DNA from: Gemmataceae bacterium
GTDB lineage: Bacteria > Planctomycetota > Planctomycetia > Gemmatales > Gemmataceae
Length of the DNA: 20,789 nucleotides
NCBI GenBank assembly: GCA_020847555.1
Contig: JADLBT010000379.1
Coordinates: 1-20,789, forward strand
Direction: 5' to 3'
In this document: one piece after another, positions 1 through 7,546 of the stretch
Layout of the letters: each line of letters starts with the position of its first letter
How positions within the stretch are numbered: position 1 is the stretch's first letter
Notes under the pieces: model-generated
Seen by the model: only the letters and a program-made list of their open reading frames with translations
What the model was told of the DNA's origin: nothing
Databases searched by the model: none
Translations under genes and position numbers: made by a program

Positions 1-259
1 CAACGAGAACGCCCTTGCTGTCGGGGAGGAAGGTGGCGAACGCGAGCGTGCCGTTGTGGCGGAAGCGGACCGTGCCGAGCCGGGCGACGGCCCCGGGCGG
101 CAGCGGGTCGCCGTAGGCGTCGGTGGCGGGGGGCGGCTGACTCTGGGCTACCTCGGCGACGAGGACCAGTGCGAGTGCCAGGCACGCGAAGCGCACCAGG
201 CTCCGGGTGGTGTCGCGCGATCCCATTCGCGCCGGCGCACGGCCAATCTTCTCGGACAT
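1..259 (-). CDS. WD40-type exported protein, N-terminal fragment (partial)
   Basis: The gene is cut by the left edge of the window; only about 86 codons are visible. The N-terminus has a basic stretch and then a hydrophobic segment (FACLALALVLVAEVAQS), consistent with a signal peptide or anchor. After it comes DAYGDPLPPGAVARLGTVRF, a phrase I recognise as the mature start of many planctomycete WD40-repeat proteins, followed by TFLPDSKGVLV, which resembles the first blade strand. The ATG at 259 was chosen because GAGGT lies four to six bases upstream; an in-frame ATG at 226 has no such site. The role is unknown; beta-propellers of this type usually act as protein interaction scaffolds. It is codirectional with the UbiD gene but separated by 190 bp, so it may have its own promoter. 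Confidence 0.6.
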   Translation of the reverse strand, partial: MSEKIGRAPARMGSRDTTRSLVRFACLALALVLVAEVAQSQPPPATDAYGDPLPPGAVARLGTVRFRHNGTLAFATFLPDSKGVLV

Positions 260-345
260 GACGCACCTCGCCTGGAGGAGAGAGCGAGCCCGACCGCGCC
301 CCTCTGGTTGCGGCCTCGGTCCAGCGGTGATCGATGTTAATGCCG

Positions 346-374
346 ATCGTACATGGCAGCGGGAGGCGGAGCAA
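346..374 (-). promoter_or_regulatory. Possible sigma-70-like promoter of the WD40-type gene
   Basis: On the minus strand TTGCTC (369-374) and TACGAT (346-351) are separated by 17 bases, 87 bases before the start codon. The -10 matches four of six consensus bases and the -35 three, so the call is weak. Confidence 0.25.
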
Positions 375-428
375 ACAGATTTGGCGCAAAACGCCGAGAC
401 GCCGAGGCTCGGGCAGGTCCGGCGCCAG

Positions 429-440
429 GCCGCAAGCGGC
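429..440. repeat. Short palindrome after the UbiD gene
   Basis: GCCGCAAGCGGC folds into a 5-bp stem with an AA loop, ten bases beyond the UbiD stop codon. The same 12-mer, except for one end base, occurs in the larger inverted repeat at 2366-2435, so it may be a reduced copy of that element. Confidence 0.4.
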
Positions 441-449
441 AAGGCATCT

Positions 450-2333
450 TCAAATGATCCGGTGCAGCGGGCCGCCGGGCGCCGCCAGCGCGTCCACGCG
501 CTGGCTGACCTGCGGGTCTTCTTCCAGCGGCGGGGCGTGGTGCGGCTTGCTGCGCGCGTCGATCACCAGCGCTCCCTCGCACCCCCAGTGCTTCTGCCAG
601 GTGAACGCCCCGACTCCGTGTACGTCCGCCGCCGGGTTCGAGCGCGTGAACGTCACCCACAGAAAGTTGTGCAGCGTCCGCGCTGCGAAGGCGCTGTCGT
701 CCAGCAGCACCACCAGCGGGAAGGCGTTCACCGGATCCGTTGCAGTTACCGCCTGACAGAAGCGCTTGACGGCCCGCTCGCGCTCCGGGGCGCCGTCCGC
801 TCGTCCGCCCGCGTCCGCCTTCGTGAAGCGCGGCGCCTGCACCGCCAGCACACCAGGCAGGCAGACGTGCGGCTCACCGAATCCGTCGGGCAGCGTCAGC
901 CCGGCGGGCACTGCGGTGGGCAGCGTGCGCCGCGGCGGGCCGGCGGCGGCGATCACCACCTTCGACCCCTCGTTGATACCGCTTCCCGAGTAGTCGAGTG
1001 TGTCGATCGTTGTCGCGGTGTGGAAGTGCAGGTCGGTCTGCCAATCGACTCGCTCCAGCAGATGCCGGAAGAACGCCGGGATGTCGTGCGGGTCGAGGTC
1101 CGGCGCGTCCTCCTTCGCGACGATGAGGAGGTATTTCGCGAGCGACAGCTGTCCCTGACCGAGGATGGCGCTGGCGCAGGTGAGCAGTTCCTGGGGTCTG
1201 CGGCGGGCGGCGTAGGGGATGTAGCGCTCGCTGCCGACCGCCAGCAGCAGCGGGTGGACGCCGGCCGCATCGACCGCGTGAACGGCATGGACACCCGGGA
1301 CGACGGTCGGGATCACCGGGCCGGTCAGCTCGTGGATGATCGCCCCGAAACTGGTGTCCTCCTGCGGCGGCCGGCCGACGACGGTGAACGGCCAGACGGC
1401 GTCCGGCCGGTGGTAGACGCGCTCGACGTTCAGCACCGGGTACGGGTGCGCCAGGCTGTAGTACCCCAGGTGGTCGCCGAACGGTCCCTCGGGCAGCTGC
1501 AGGTTCGGATCGACGGTGCCGCTGATCGCAAAGTCGGCGTCGGCGGCGAGCGGCAGCGGCGGGGCCGCGCTCCTCTCGTCGGACGGGTAGAACAGGCGAA
1601 CACGCTGCCCGCCCAGCGCCCCGGCGAAGGTCAGCTCCGGCACCCCCTCGGGCAGCGGCATCACCGCCGCCAGGGTCAGGGCCGGCGGCCCGCCGACGAA
1701 GATGTTGACCCGCAGCGGCACGCCGCGCCGCAGCGCCGCCGCGTGGTGGACGCCGATGCCGCGGTGGATCTGGTAATGCAGGCCGATTTGCCGGTCCGGC
1801 TGGTACTCACCGCCGGACAGCTGCACCCGGTACATGCCCAGGTTCGAGTGGCGCCAGCCGGGGCGGTCGGCGTCCTCGGTGTAGACCTGCGGCAACGTGA
1901 TGAAGGCGCCGCCGTCGCGCGGCCAGGAGACGAGCTGCGGTAGCTGGCTGACCGTGGTCCGGTGGGTGGCGACTGCTGCCGCGCGGACGCGCCTGGGACG
2001 CAGGTTCCAGAGCGTGAACGGCACGTCACGGTAGCGCCACGGCCGCCGCCAGAACGCGGACGGATCGACCTTCAATTCGACGAGGTGGCGCACCGCCGCG
2101 AGGGTGTCGCGGAACAGGAAGCGGACGCGCTCCAGGGTGCCGAACAGGTTGCACACCATCGGGAACCGGCAGCCCTTGACGCGGGCGAAGTAGATCGCCG
2201 GTCCCTGGGCCTGATAGACGCGCCGCTGGATCTCGGCGGCCTCCAGGTACGGGTCGATCTCACTCTCCAGACGAACGAGCTGGCCGGTTTGTTCCAGATC
2301 GTACAGGCATTCTCTCAGCGTGCGGTAGCCCAT
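450..2333 (-). CDS. UbiD-family prenylated-FMN-dependent decarboxylase
   Basis: The 627-residue protein belongs to the UbiD family, which reversibly decarboxylates aromatic or alpha,beta-unsaturated acids with the prFMN cofactor made by UbiX. Visible marks are the N-terminal LRECLYDLEQTGQLVRL, the NLGMYRVQL segment with Arg169, and the PEGPFGDHLGYY signature with Glu282 and Asp287; Arg-Glu-Asp/Glu is the catalytic trio of the family. The LRVNIFVGGPPALTLAAVMPLPEG stretch (near 207-230) matches the conserved substrate-loop region. It is longer than E. coli UbiD (roughly 500 residues), mostly through a C-terminal extension. The start is ATG 2333 (MGYRTL) with AGGAG about twelve bases upstream; the open frame extends further but without family similarity. 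The substrate cannot be read from the sequence: quinone precursor or aromatic acid catabolism are both possible. No UbiX partner is in the window. Confidence 0.88.
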   Translation of the reverse strand: MGYRTLRECLYDLEQTGQLVRLESEIDPYLEAAEIQRRVYQAQGPAIYFARVKGCRFPMVCNLFGTLERVRFLFRDTLAAVRHLVELKVDPSAFWRRPWRYRDVPFTLWNLRPRRVRAAAVATHRTTVSQLPQLVSWPRDGGAFITLPQVYTEDADRPGWRHSNLGMYRVQLSGGEYQPDRQIGLHYQIHRGIGVHHAAALRRGVPLRVNIFVGGPPALTLAAVMPLPEGVPELTFAGALGGQRVRLFYPSDERSAAPPLPLAADADFAISGTVDPNLQLPEGPFGDHLGYYSLAHPYPVLNVERVYHRPDAVWPFTVVGRPPQEDTSFGAIIHELTGPVIPTVVPGVHAVHAVDAAGVHPLLLAVGSERYIPYAARRRPQELLTCASAILGQGQLSLAKYLLIVAKEDAPDLDPHDIPAFFRHLLERVDWQTDLHFHTATTIDTLDYSGSGINEGSKVVIAAAGPPRRTLPTAVPAGLTLPDGFGEPHVCLPGVLAVQAPRFTKADAGGRADGAPERERAVKRFCQAVTATDPVNAFPLVVLLDDSAFAARTLHNFLWVTFTRSNPAADVHGVGAFTWQKHWGCEGALVIDARSKPHHAPPLEEDPQVSQRVDALAAPGGPLHRII

Positions 2334-2365
2334 GCCCGCGCTGCGCTCCTGTTGTAGGTGCAAGT

Positions 2366-2435
2366 CTCTCCGCGCCGCTTGCGGCTCGGCGCGAAGTGAG
2401 GGTACATCCCGCCGGGCCGCAAGCGGCGCGGAGAG
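2366..2435. repeat. Large inverted repeat between aminotransferase and UbiD genes
   Basis: Arms at 2366-2391 and 2410-2435 pair over 26 bases with one mismatch, which would be a G-U pair in RNA; the loop is 18 bases. It starts five bases after the aminotransferase stop and lies upstream of UbiD. There is no U-tract, so it is not a standard intrinsic terminator. It could stabilise or process the transcript, or be a REP/MITE-like insertion. Confidence 0.8.
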
Positions 2436-2440
2436 GACCC

Positions 2441-3571
2441 TCAGCGCGGGCCGTGCGCCGCCAGCCGGTTGAGGATCTCGATTCCGCGGTCGATCGTCTC
2501 CTCGCTCGCCGCGTAGCTCAGCCGGAAGTGCGTGTCCTTCTTGCTGAACACGCCGCCGGGGATGATCAACAGGTTGTTGTGGATCGCCTCGGTGACGAAC
2601 TCCGTCCCGGTCCCCCACGGCGCCCGCGGGAACAGGTAGAACGCCCCGCCCGGGTTGATGACCTCGAAACGGTCCTTCAGCCCGGCGTAGAGCCGGTCGC
2701 GCTTGCGGCGGTGCTCGGCGACGATGGCCGAGACATCGTGGTCCCACGCCGCCACGCCCGCGTACTGCACGATGCTCGGAGCGCAAACGTAGGTGAACTG
2801 CTGCAGCTTGATCATCTCCTCGATCAGCCGGCGCGGCCCGTGGCAGTACCCCAGCCGCCAGCCCGTCATCGCATACGCCTTGCTGAACCCGTCGAAGACG
2901 ACCACGTCCTCGTTGAACTCCGCCGGACTGTGGAACGCGCCGGCGTAGCAGAACGCCCGATAGACCTCGTCGCTCAGCAGCAGCACGCCGCGCTCGCGCG
3001 CCAGCCGGGCGAGGGCCGCCAGCGTCTCCCGATCGTGGAGGGCTCCGGTCGTGTTGGCCGGGCTGTTGACGACGATCGCCTTCGTGCGCGGGGTGAGGGC
3101 GGCACGCACCCGGTCGGGGTCGATGCGGAAGTCGGGGTAGGTGTCCACCAATACCGGCGTGCCGCCCGCGACGGTGACGAAGTGCGGGTACATCACGAAG
3201 TACGGATCGAAGACGATCACCTCGTCGCCGGGGTCGATCGTGCAGAGCAGAGCGAGGGCGAGTCCGCCGCTGGTGCCGCTGGTGACGAAGACCTCGCGGT
3301 CCGGGTGGTCGTAGCGGCGGCGCACGTCGGTCCGGATCTTGTCGCGCAGCTCCGGGATGCCCTGCGTGACCGTGTAGGCGTTGCGGCCCTCATCGACTGC
3401 CCGGTGCAGCGCCGCCTTGATTGGCGCGGGCACGTCGAAGTCCGGGATGCCGATGCTCAGGTTGACCGGATCCTTGAGGCTGCGGGCCAGGTCGAAGACC
3501 TTGCGGATCCCGGATACCTCGATCGAGCGCATCCGGTCGGCGATCCAGCGATCGTGCATGGGAAGGTCCAT
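2441..3571 (-). CDS. Class I/II pyridoxal-phosphate aminotransferase
   Basis: A 376-residue fold-type I PLP enzyme of the aspartate-aminotransferase superfamily, close to the usual length. The PLP lysine is Lys231 in GFSKAYAMTGWRLGY; other cofactor residues are Asn173 (SPANTTG), Asp201 and Tyr204 (SDEVYRAF), and the carboxylate-binding Arg350 (HFRLSYA). The N-terminal SIGIPDFDVPAPIKAAL and the YTVTQGIPELR segment are typical of the I-gamma-like group that includes bacterial aspartate/aromatic aminotransferases. Substrate specificity is not readable. ATG 3571 is preferred because a GGGGAGAAG purine run lies directly upstream; ATG 3559 has no ribosome binding site. It follows the tRNase Z-like gene by 56 bp and precedes UbiD by 107 bp on the same strand, so co-transcription is possible, although hairpins sit in both gaps. 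Confidence 0.9.
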   Translation of the reverse strand: MDLPMHDRWIADRMRSIEVSGIRKVFDLARSLKDPVNLSIGIPDFDVPAPIKAALHRAVDEGRNAYTVTQGIPELRDKIRTDVRRRYDHPDREVFVTSGTSGGLALALLCTIDPGDEVIVFDPYFVMYPHFVTVAGGTPVLVDTYPDFRIDPDRVRAALTPRTKAIVVNSPANTTGALHDRETLAALARLARERGVLLLSDEVYRAFCYAGAFHSPAEFNEDVVVFDGFSKAYAMTGWRLGYCHGPRRLIEEMIKLQQFTYVCAPSIVQYAGVAAWDHDVSAIVAEHRRKRDRLYAGLKDRFEVINPGGAFYLFPRAPWGTGTEFVTEAIHNNLLIIPGGVFSKKDTHFRLSYAASEETIDRGIEILNRLAAHGPR

Positions 3572-3577
3572 TCTTCT

Positions 3578-3602
3578 CCCCTCTCCCCTGGTGGGAGAGG
3601 GG
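3578..3602. repeat. Hairpin upstream of the aminotransferase gene
   Basis: Arms CCCCTCTCCC (3578-3587) and GGGAGAGGGG (3593-3602) form a perfect 10-bp stem with a 5-base loop. On the minus strand the second half of the hairpin supplies the purine-rich ribosome binding site of the aminotransferase gene, so folding in the mRNA could hide it. The read-through translates as LTPGPSPTRGEG, a phrase seen in many spurious bacterial ORFs, which suggests a dispersed repeat. Confidence 0.7.
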
Positions 3603-3627
3603 CCGGGGGTGAGAGGAGACGGGAGCC

Positions 3628-4467
3628 TCAGATCCACAGCTTGAAGCGGTCGCGCAGTTTGGCGGGCAGCTTCGTCTCCAGCAGGCGGCGCACCTCGTTG
3701 GGGTGGTAGCGCGTGCTGAAGTGGGCGCAGACGACCAGCTCGTTCTGGAATCGATCCGCTCGCTCCAGGAAGTCGTCCAGGTGCATATGGCCGAACTTGT
3801 GGATCTTCTCGCGCCGGTGGTTGGGGCGGATGAAGCTCATCTCCGCGATCAGCACCTTCGCCTCGTACACCGCCGGGTAGTTGTCCATGCCGGCCGGGCT
3901 CGTGTCGCCGGTGTAGGCGACGAGCGGCGTGCGCACCTCGCGCGTGATCTCGACGCCGGACAGACGCAGGTCGCGGATCTTCTCGCCCGGCAGGCCGAGA
4001 TACTCCTCCTTGAGCTTGTTGCGCCGGTCCCAGACGACGTACCCGACGGACGGAATCGTGTGCGTCGTGCGGAACACCGTCACGACGTTTTCGCGCGACA
4101 GCTCGATCTCCTGGCCGGGGCTGACGCCGTTGAGGTCGCACACCATCCGCCCGCGGTCGAGTCGCTGGAAGACGAGCAGGAGCTTGCGCACGTCGTCGAG
4201 CGACTCCGCCGGGAGGTAGAGGGTCGGCGGCTCCATCTTCATCATGCGCCGACGGGCGACGTAGACCGGCAGGGCCGCGACGTGATCCAGGTGGGTGTGG
4301 GTGACGAACCAGGTCGGCGTGCCCATGAAGTCCCACGGCTGGGCGCCGAGGTCGAACCCGATCTTCAGCTCGGGGATGCGCCAGTAGCTTTGGACCGCCG
4401 CGCGCGAGTAGCCCTCGATCGTTAGACCAGCGTGCTTGTGCGTCAGGAATGGGGCATTCTCGACCAT
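3628..4467 (-). CDS. tRNase Z-like metallo-beta-lactamase-fold hydrolase
   Basis: A 279-residue metallo-beta-lactamase-fold protein of the short tRNase Z (ElaC/TRZ) group, which cleaves the 3' trailer from precursor tRNAs. The zinc motif is THTHLDH (His57, His59, Asp61, His62). Further ligands are His136 ([11 protein letters not shown]), Asp188 (YTGDT) and His249 (AHFSTRY); FGHMH at 225-229 matches the family's catalytic His region. The order [17 protein letters not shown] then LSGVEI and [10 protein letters not shown] resembles, from memory, plant-type TRZ1/TRZ2 more than E. coli ElaC. The start is ATG 4467, with GAGG about eight bases upstream. Another RNA- or nucleotide-directed hydrolase role is possible. 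It lies between the M16 peptidase and aminotransferase genes on the same strand. Confidence 0.82.
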   Translation of the reverse strand: MVENAPFLTHKHAGLTIEGYSRAAVQSYWRIPELKIGFDLGAQPWDFMGTPTWFVTHTHLDHVAALPVYVARRRMMKMEPPTLYLPAESLDDVRKLLLVFQRLDRGRMVCDLNGVSPGQEIELSRENVVTVFRTTHTIPSVGYVVWDRRNKLKEEYLGLPGEKIRDLRLSGVEITREVRTPLVAYTGDTSPAGMDNYPAVYEAKVLIAEMSFIRPNHRREKIHKFGHMHLDDFLERADRFQNELVVCAHFSTRYHPNEVRRLLETKLPAKLRDRFKLWI

Positions 4468-4500
4468 CGACGATCCTCGGGCGGTTCTCTCTCATCTGGT

Positions 4501-4567
4501 CCGGCCGAGCCCGAAGCGCAAGCGAGGATTTAGCGCTGTCCCTCGCTTGCGCTTCGGGCTCGGCCGG
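4501..4567. repeat. Perfect 27-bp inverted repeat between M16 and tRNase Z-like genes
   Basis: Arms at 4501-4527 and 4541-4567 are exact reverse complements over 27 bases, with a 13-base loop (4528-4540). The core CCCGAAGCGCAAGCGAGG recurs in variant form at 8163, 8691, 8764 and 17072. It sits eight bases beyond the M16 stop codon. A stem this long and perfect without a U-tract suggests a recently arrived REP/MITE-like unit that may also block 3' exonucleases or end transcription. Confidence 0.88.
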
Positions 4568-4574
4568 CGGCGCG

Positions 4575-7331
4575 TCACTTCTGCTGCTTGCCGATCTTCG
4601 CGAAATCGCCCGCGTGGACGACGAACAGCCGGTTCGGGATGAGGTATGCCCGCAGCGCCCGGTTGACGTCCGTGACTGTCAGCGCGGCGATGCGATCGTC
4701 GATCTCCTGCGCGAACTTCATCGTGCGCCCCAGCTCCAGCCCGCTGCGCAACATCGCTGCCAGAGTGCTGTCGCTCGCCCGCGCCACCTTGCGGTCCTGC
4801 AGGTAGCCCTTCTGCGCGTCGGCCAGCTCGGCCTCGGTGATACCGCCCTTGAGGATCTTCTGCAGCACCTGCGGGATGAGCTTGTCGGCCTTTTTGAGGT
4901 TCTCCGGGTTGGCGATGGCGAAGATCGTCAGCGACCCGTACCTGTCCTGCGCGTCCACCCCCATGCTCGACCCGGCCCCATACGACAGTCCCTGCTCCTC
5001 GCGCAGCGTGCCGAAGATGCGCGACGTCAGGCCGCTGCCGCCCAGGATGTAGTTGCCGATCAGCAGGGGGACGTACTCCGGGTCGGTGTCGGACATGCCG
5101 AACAGGTAGCCGGCCAGGTAGATCGCGTTCTCCTTGTCCGGCGTGTTGATGTCCTGATGGCCGCCGGGTTGCTTCAGGTCCGCCTTCTTGGCGACGCGCT
5201 GGTACGGCACCTGCGCCTTCCATCCGTCCACCAGCGCCTCGATCTGCTTGACGGCGGCGTCCGGGTCGAAGTCGCCCACCAGCACCAGTTCGCCGTGCTG
5301 CCCGCCGACCTGCTCCCGGTACAGCCGCACAACCTCGTCGAGCTTCACCCGGTCCAGGCGCTCGATCGCTTCCGGGATCGTCGGCACGTAATGGAGGCTA
5401 TCCTTCGGGTACGGATTGAGGTGGCGACGCAGCGCGTTGCGCGCCAGCGCCGTCGGGTCGGCGAGCCCCTCCTCCAGGTTCTGCCGGTCGGCGCCCCGGA
5501 GGATGACGAACTCCTTCTCCGGGAAGGACGGGTGACGCAGGATCTCGCGCAGCAGCGCCAGCAGTCCGCCGAGCTTGTCGCGCCGCGTCTGGAAGCTGAA
5601 GCTGAGCTGCCCGGTGCCGCTGGAGGCGTTCAGGCTGGCCCGGAGCACATCCAGCTCGTCGTTGATCTCCTGGTGAGTGAGCTTCTTCGTGCCGCGGCGC
5701 ATGAGCGGGCCGAGGAAGTCGGCCGCGTCCTGGTAGTCCTTGAGGCTCTGCTCGTTACCGAAGTGCAGCACCAGCGTGCCGGCGATCGCCTCGCCGCGCG
5801 TCTTCTTCGGCAGCAGGGCGACCTTCAGGCCGCCCGGCAGCGTCAGCCGTTTGGTGCGCGCTTCGACGTTCGCGGGTGTCGGATCGAACGGTTCGCCCCT
5901 GGGGATGCCCGGACCGCCCTTGTAGTCCTTGACCAGCTCGGCGATCGGTCCGGCGGGCGGGACGGGCGTGCGCGCCACCTTGCTCGTCGGGATGTACATG
6001 CCGAGGGTGCGGTTGGTGCGGCGCAGGTACTTCGTCGCGACGCGCTCGACGTCCTGCGGCGTCACCTTGGCGATGCGGTCGCGGGTGATGAATAGCAGTC
6101 GCCAGTCGCCGGCGCCGATCCACTCGCTCAGCTCCGTCGCAATGCGCTCGCTCCTGGTCAGCGAGCGCTCGCGGGCGGCGAGGAGCTTCTCGCGGGCGCG
6201 GCTGACCTCCTCCTCGGTAATCTTGCTCTTGGCGAGGTTCTCCACCACGTCGAGCATGATGTCGCGCACCTCTTCCGGCTTGACGCCCGTGTTGACCGAG
6301 GCGGTGATCTCGAGCACGCCCGGATCGTGCCACGCGAAGGCACTGCCGCTGACGTTGGTCGCCTTCTTCGTCTCGACCAGCGCCTTGTACAGCCGGCCAC
6401 GCGGCTCGGACACCAGCATCGTGTTCAGGACGTACAGCGGCGCGTGGTCCGGGTGGGACGCGGCCGGGATGTGGTACATGACTCCGACCAGCGCCACCTT
6501 GCCGACGCGGCGCAGGGTGACGTTCCGCTCGCCGTCCTGGGCCGGCTCCTCGGTGTAGTCCTGCGCCAGCGGTTGCGCCGGCCGCTTGAGGGCGCCGAAG
6601 TACTTCGTGACGTACCCGATCGCCTTCTCCGGATCGAACTTGCCGGCGATGGTCAGGACGACGTTATCGGGGCGGTAGTACTTCTCGTAGAAGGCGCGCA
6701 GCCGGTCGATCGGGACGCGCTCGATGTCAGCCCGGTTGCCGATCGTGGACTTGCCGTAGTTGTGCCACTCGAACGCCAGGCCGAACATGCGCTGGCTGAG
6801 GACATAGCTCGGGTCGTTCTCGCCCGATTCAAACTCGTTGCGTACCACCTTCATCTCGGTCGCCAGATGTTCGCGGTTGAACCAGGCGTTGACGAGCCGG
6901 TCAGCCTCGAACTTGATGCCGAACTCGAGGTTGCGGTCGGTCGCCGGCATGATCTCGTAGTAGTTCGTGCGATCGACCCAGGTGGTGCCGTTGGCGGTCC
7001 GGCCGGCGCCGTGCTCCTGCAGCGCCTTGTCCACCTTGGGGAACGTCGGCGTACCCTTGAAGAGCATGTGTTCGAGCAGGTGAGCCATGCCGGCCTCGCC
7101 GTACCCCTCGTGGCGCGAGCCGACGAGAACCGTCATGTTGACGGCGACCTTGGAGGACGCGGAGTCCGGGAAGAGGAGGACGCGCAGGCCGTTGTCGAGG
7201 CGGTATTCGGTGATACCCTCGACGGTGGCGACCTTCTGCGCCTGGGCACCCTGGGCGAGGGCGACGGCCGGGGCAAGGGCGAACACAATTAGTACCACCA
7301 GACCGAGCCGGCCCGTCGTGGCGCGCTTCAT
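4575..7331 (-). CDS. Secreted M16 family zinc metallopeptidase, two-domain
   Basis: A 918-residue pitrilysin/insulinase-like peptidase. A signal peptide is clear at residues 1-27 (hydrophobic LVVLIVFALAPAVALAQG), so it acts outside the inner membrane. The inverted zinc motif HLLEH (His84, Glu87, His88) lies in AHLLEHMLFKGT, with Glu166 in VVRNEFE as the probable third ligand. A second M16 half begins near residue 490; its equivalent segment reads DAADFLGPLMRRGTKK, without HxxEH, and is therefore an inactive clamshell half, as is usual in this family. The C-terminal LREEQGLSYGAGSSM is the conserved substrate-tail binding motif. ATG 7331 (MKRATT) has AGGAG eight bases upstream and gives the signal peptide; a longer frame from 7382 is less likely. 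Substrates are probably short peptides. Confidence 0.92.
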   Translation of the reverse strand: MKRATTGRLGLVVLIVFALAPAVALAQGAQAQKVATVEGITEYRLDNGLRVLLFPDSASSKVAVNMTVLVGSRHEGYGEAGMAHLLEHMLFKGTPTFPKVDKALQEHGAGRTANGTTWVDRTNYYEIMPATDRNLEFGIKFEADRLVNAWFNREHLATEMKVVRNEFESGENDPSYVLSQRMFGLAFEWHNYGKSTIGNRADIERVPIDRLRAFYEKYYRPDNVVLTIAGKFDPEKAIGYVTKYFGALKRPAQPLAQDYTEEPAQDGERNVTLRRVGKVALVGVMYHIPAASHPDHAPLYVLNTMLVSEPRGRLYKALVETKKATNVSGSAFAWHDPGVLEITASVNTGVKPEEVRDIMLDVVENLAKSKITEEEVSRAREKLLAARERSLTRSERIATELSEWIGAGDWRLLFITRDRIAKVTPQDVERVATKYLRRTNRTLGMYIPTSKVARTPVPPAGPIAELVKDYKGGPGIPRGEPFDPTPANVEARTKRLTLPGGLKVALLPKKTRGEAIAGTLVLHFGNEQSLKDYQDAADFLGPLMRRGTKKLTHQEINDELDVLRASLNASSGTGQLSFSFQTRRDKLGGLLALLREILRHPSFPEKEFVILRGADRQNLEEGLADPTALARNALRRHLNPYPKDSLHYVPTIPEAIERLDRVKLDEVVRLYREQVGGQHGELVLVGDFDPDAAVKQIEALVDGWKAQVPYQRVAKKADLKQPGGHQDINTPDKENAIYLAGYLFGMSDTDPEYVPLLIGNYILGGSGLTSRIFGTLREEQGLSYGAGSSMGVDAQDRYGSLTIFAIANPENLKKADKLIPQVLQKILKGGITEAELADAQKGYLQDRKVARASDSTLAAMLRSGLELGRTMKFAQEIDDRIAALTVTDVNRALRAYLIPNRLFVVHAGDFAKIGKQQK

Positions 7332-7390
7332 CTCTGTGCTCCTGCATGCCGATATCAGGGGAAGTCCCGCTCTGAGACTCACTTCGACCC

Positions 7391-7396
7391 ATTGTA
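7391..7396 (-). promoter_or_regulatory. Possible -10 element of the M16 gene
   Basis: TACAAT on the minus strand matches five of six bases of the -10 consensus and lies 60 bases before the M16 start in the divergent 7332-7546 gap. No convincing -35 hexamer accompanies it. Confidence 0.35.
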
Positions 7397-7436
7397 GAGC
7401 GCCCGCGAGACGGGGAAAACCGCGAGCCGCCTGACC

Positions 7437-7465
7437 TTGACCGGAACGCGGGGTTTGCGCATAGT
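7437..7465 (+). promoter_or_regulatory. Probable sigma-70-like promoter of the glycine-zipper lipoprotein gene
   Basis: TTGACC (7437-7442) and CATAGT (7460-7465) are spaced by 17 bases, about 80 bases before the start codon. The -35 matches five of six bases and the -10 four of six. Confidence 0.4.
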
Positions 7466-7546
7466 CCCACCCCCGGCCGTGAGGCCGCCGTCCGGGGAGG
7501 CTCTGGCCCGGTCGTCCGCCCGGGCCGCGACAAGGAGCGACGCCAC

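Noticed and set aside
207..1943. Long plus-strand open frame of 578 codons opposite UbiD
   Set aside because: It is antisense to a clear UbiD gene, rich in Arg/Gly/Val without domain logic, and results from high third-position GC.
3381..3644. Plus-strand 87-codon frame over the aminotransferase start
   Set aside because: It is antisense to the aminotransferase, and its end is made of the dispersed hairpin sequence.
4501..4567. Ordinary rho-independent terminator
   Set aside because: No U-tract follows the stem in either direction, and a 27-bp perfect stem with 13-base loop is atypical; repeat-element origin is favoured.
4449..6095. Long plus-strand open frame opposite the M16 gene
   Set aside because: It shows only the low-complexity Arg/Val/Asp/Gln composition of an antisense GC-rich frame; the minus strand has complete M16 motifs.
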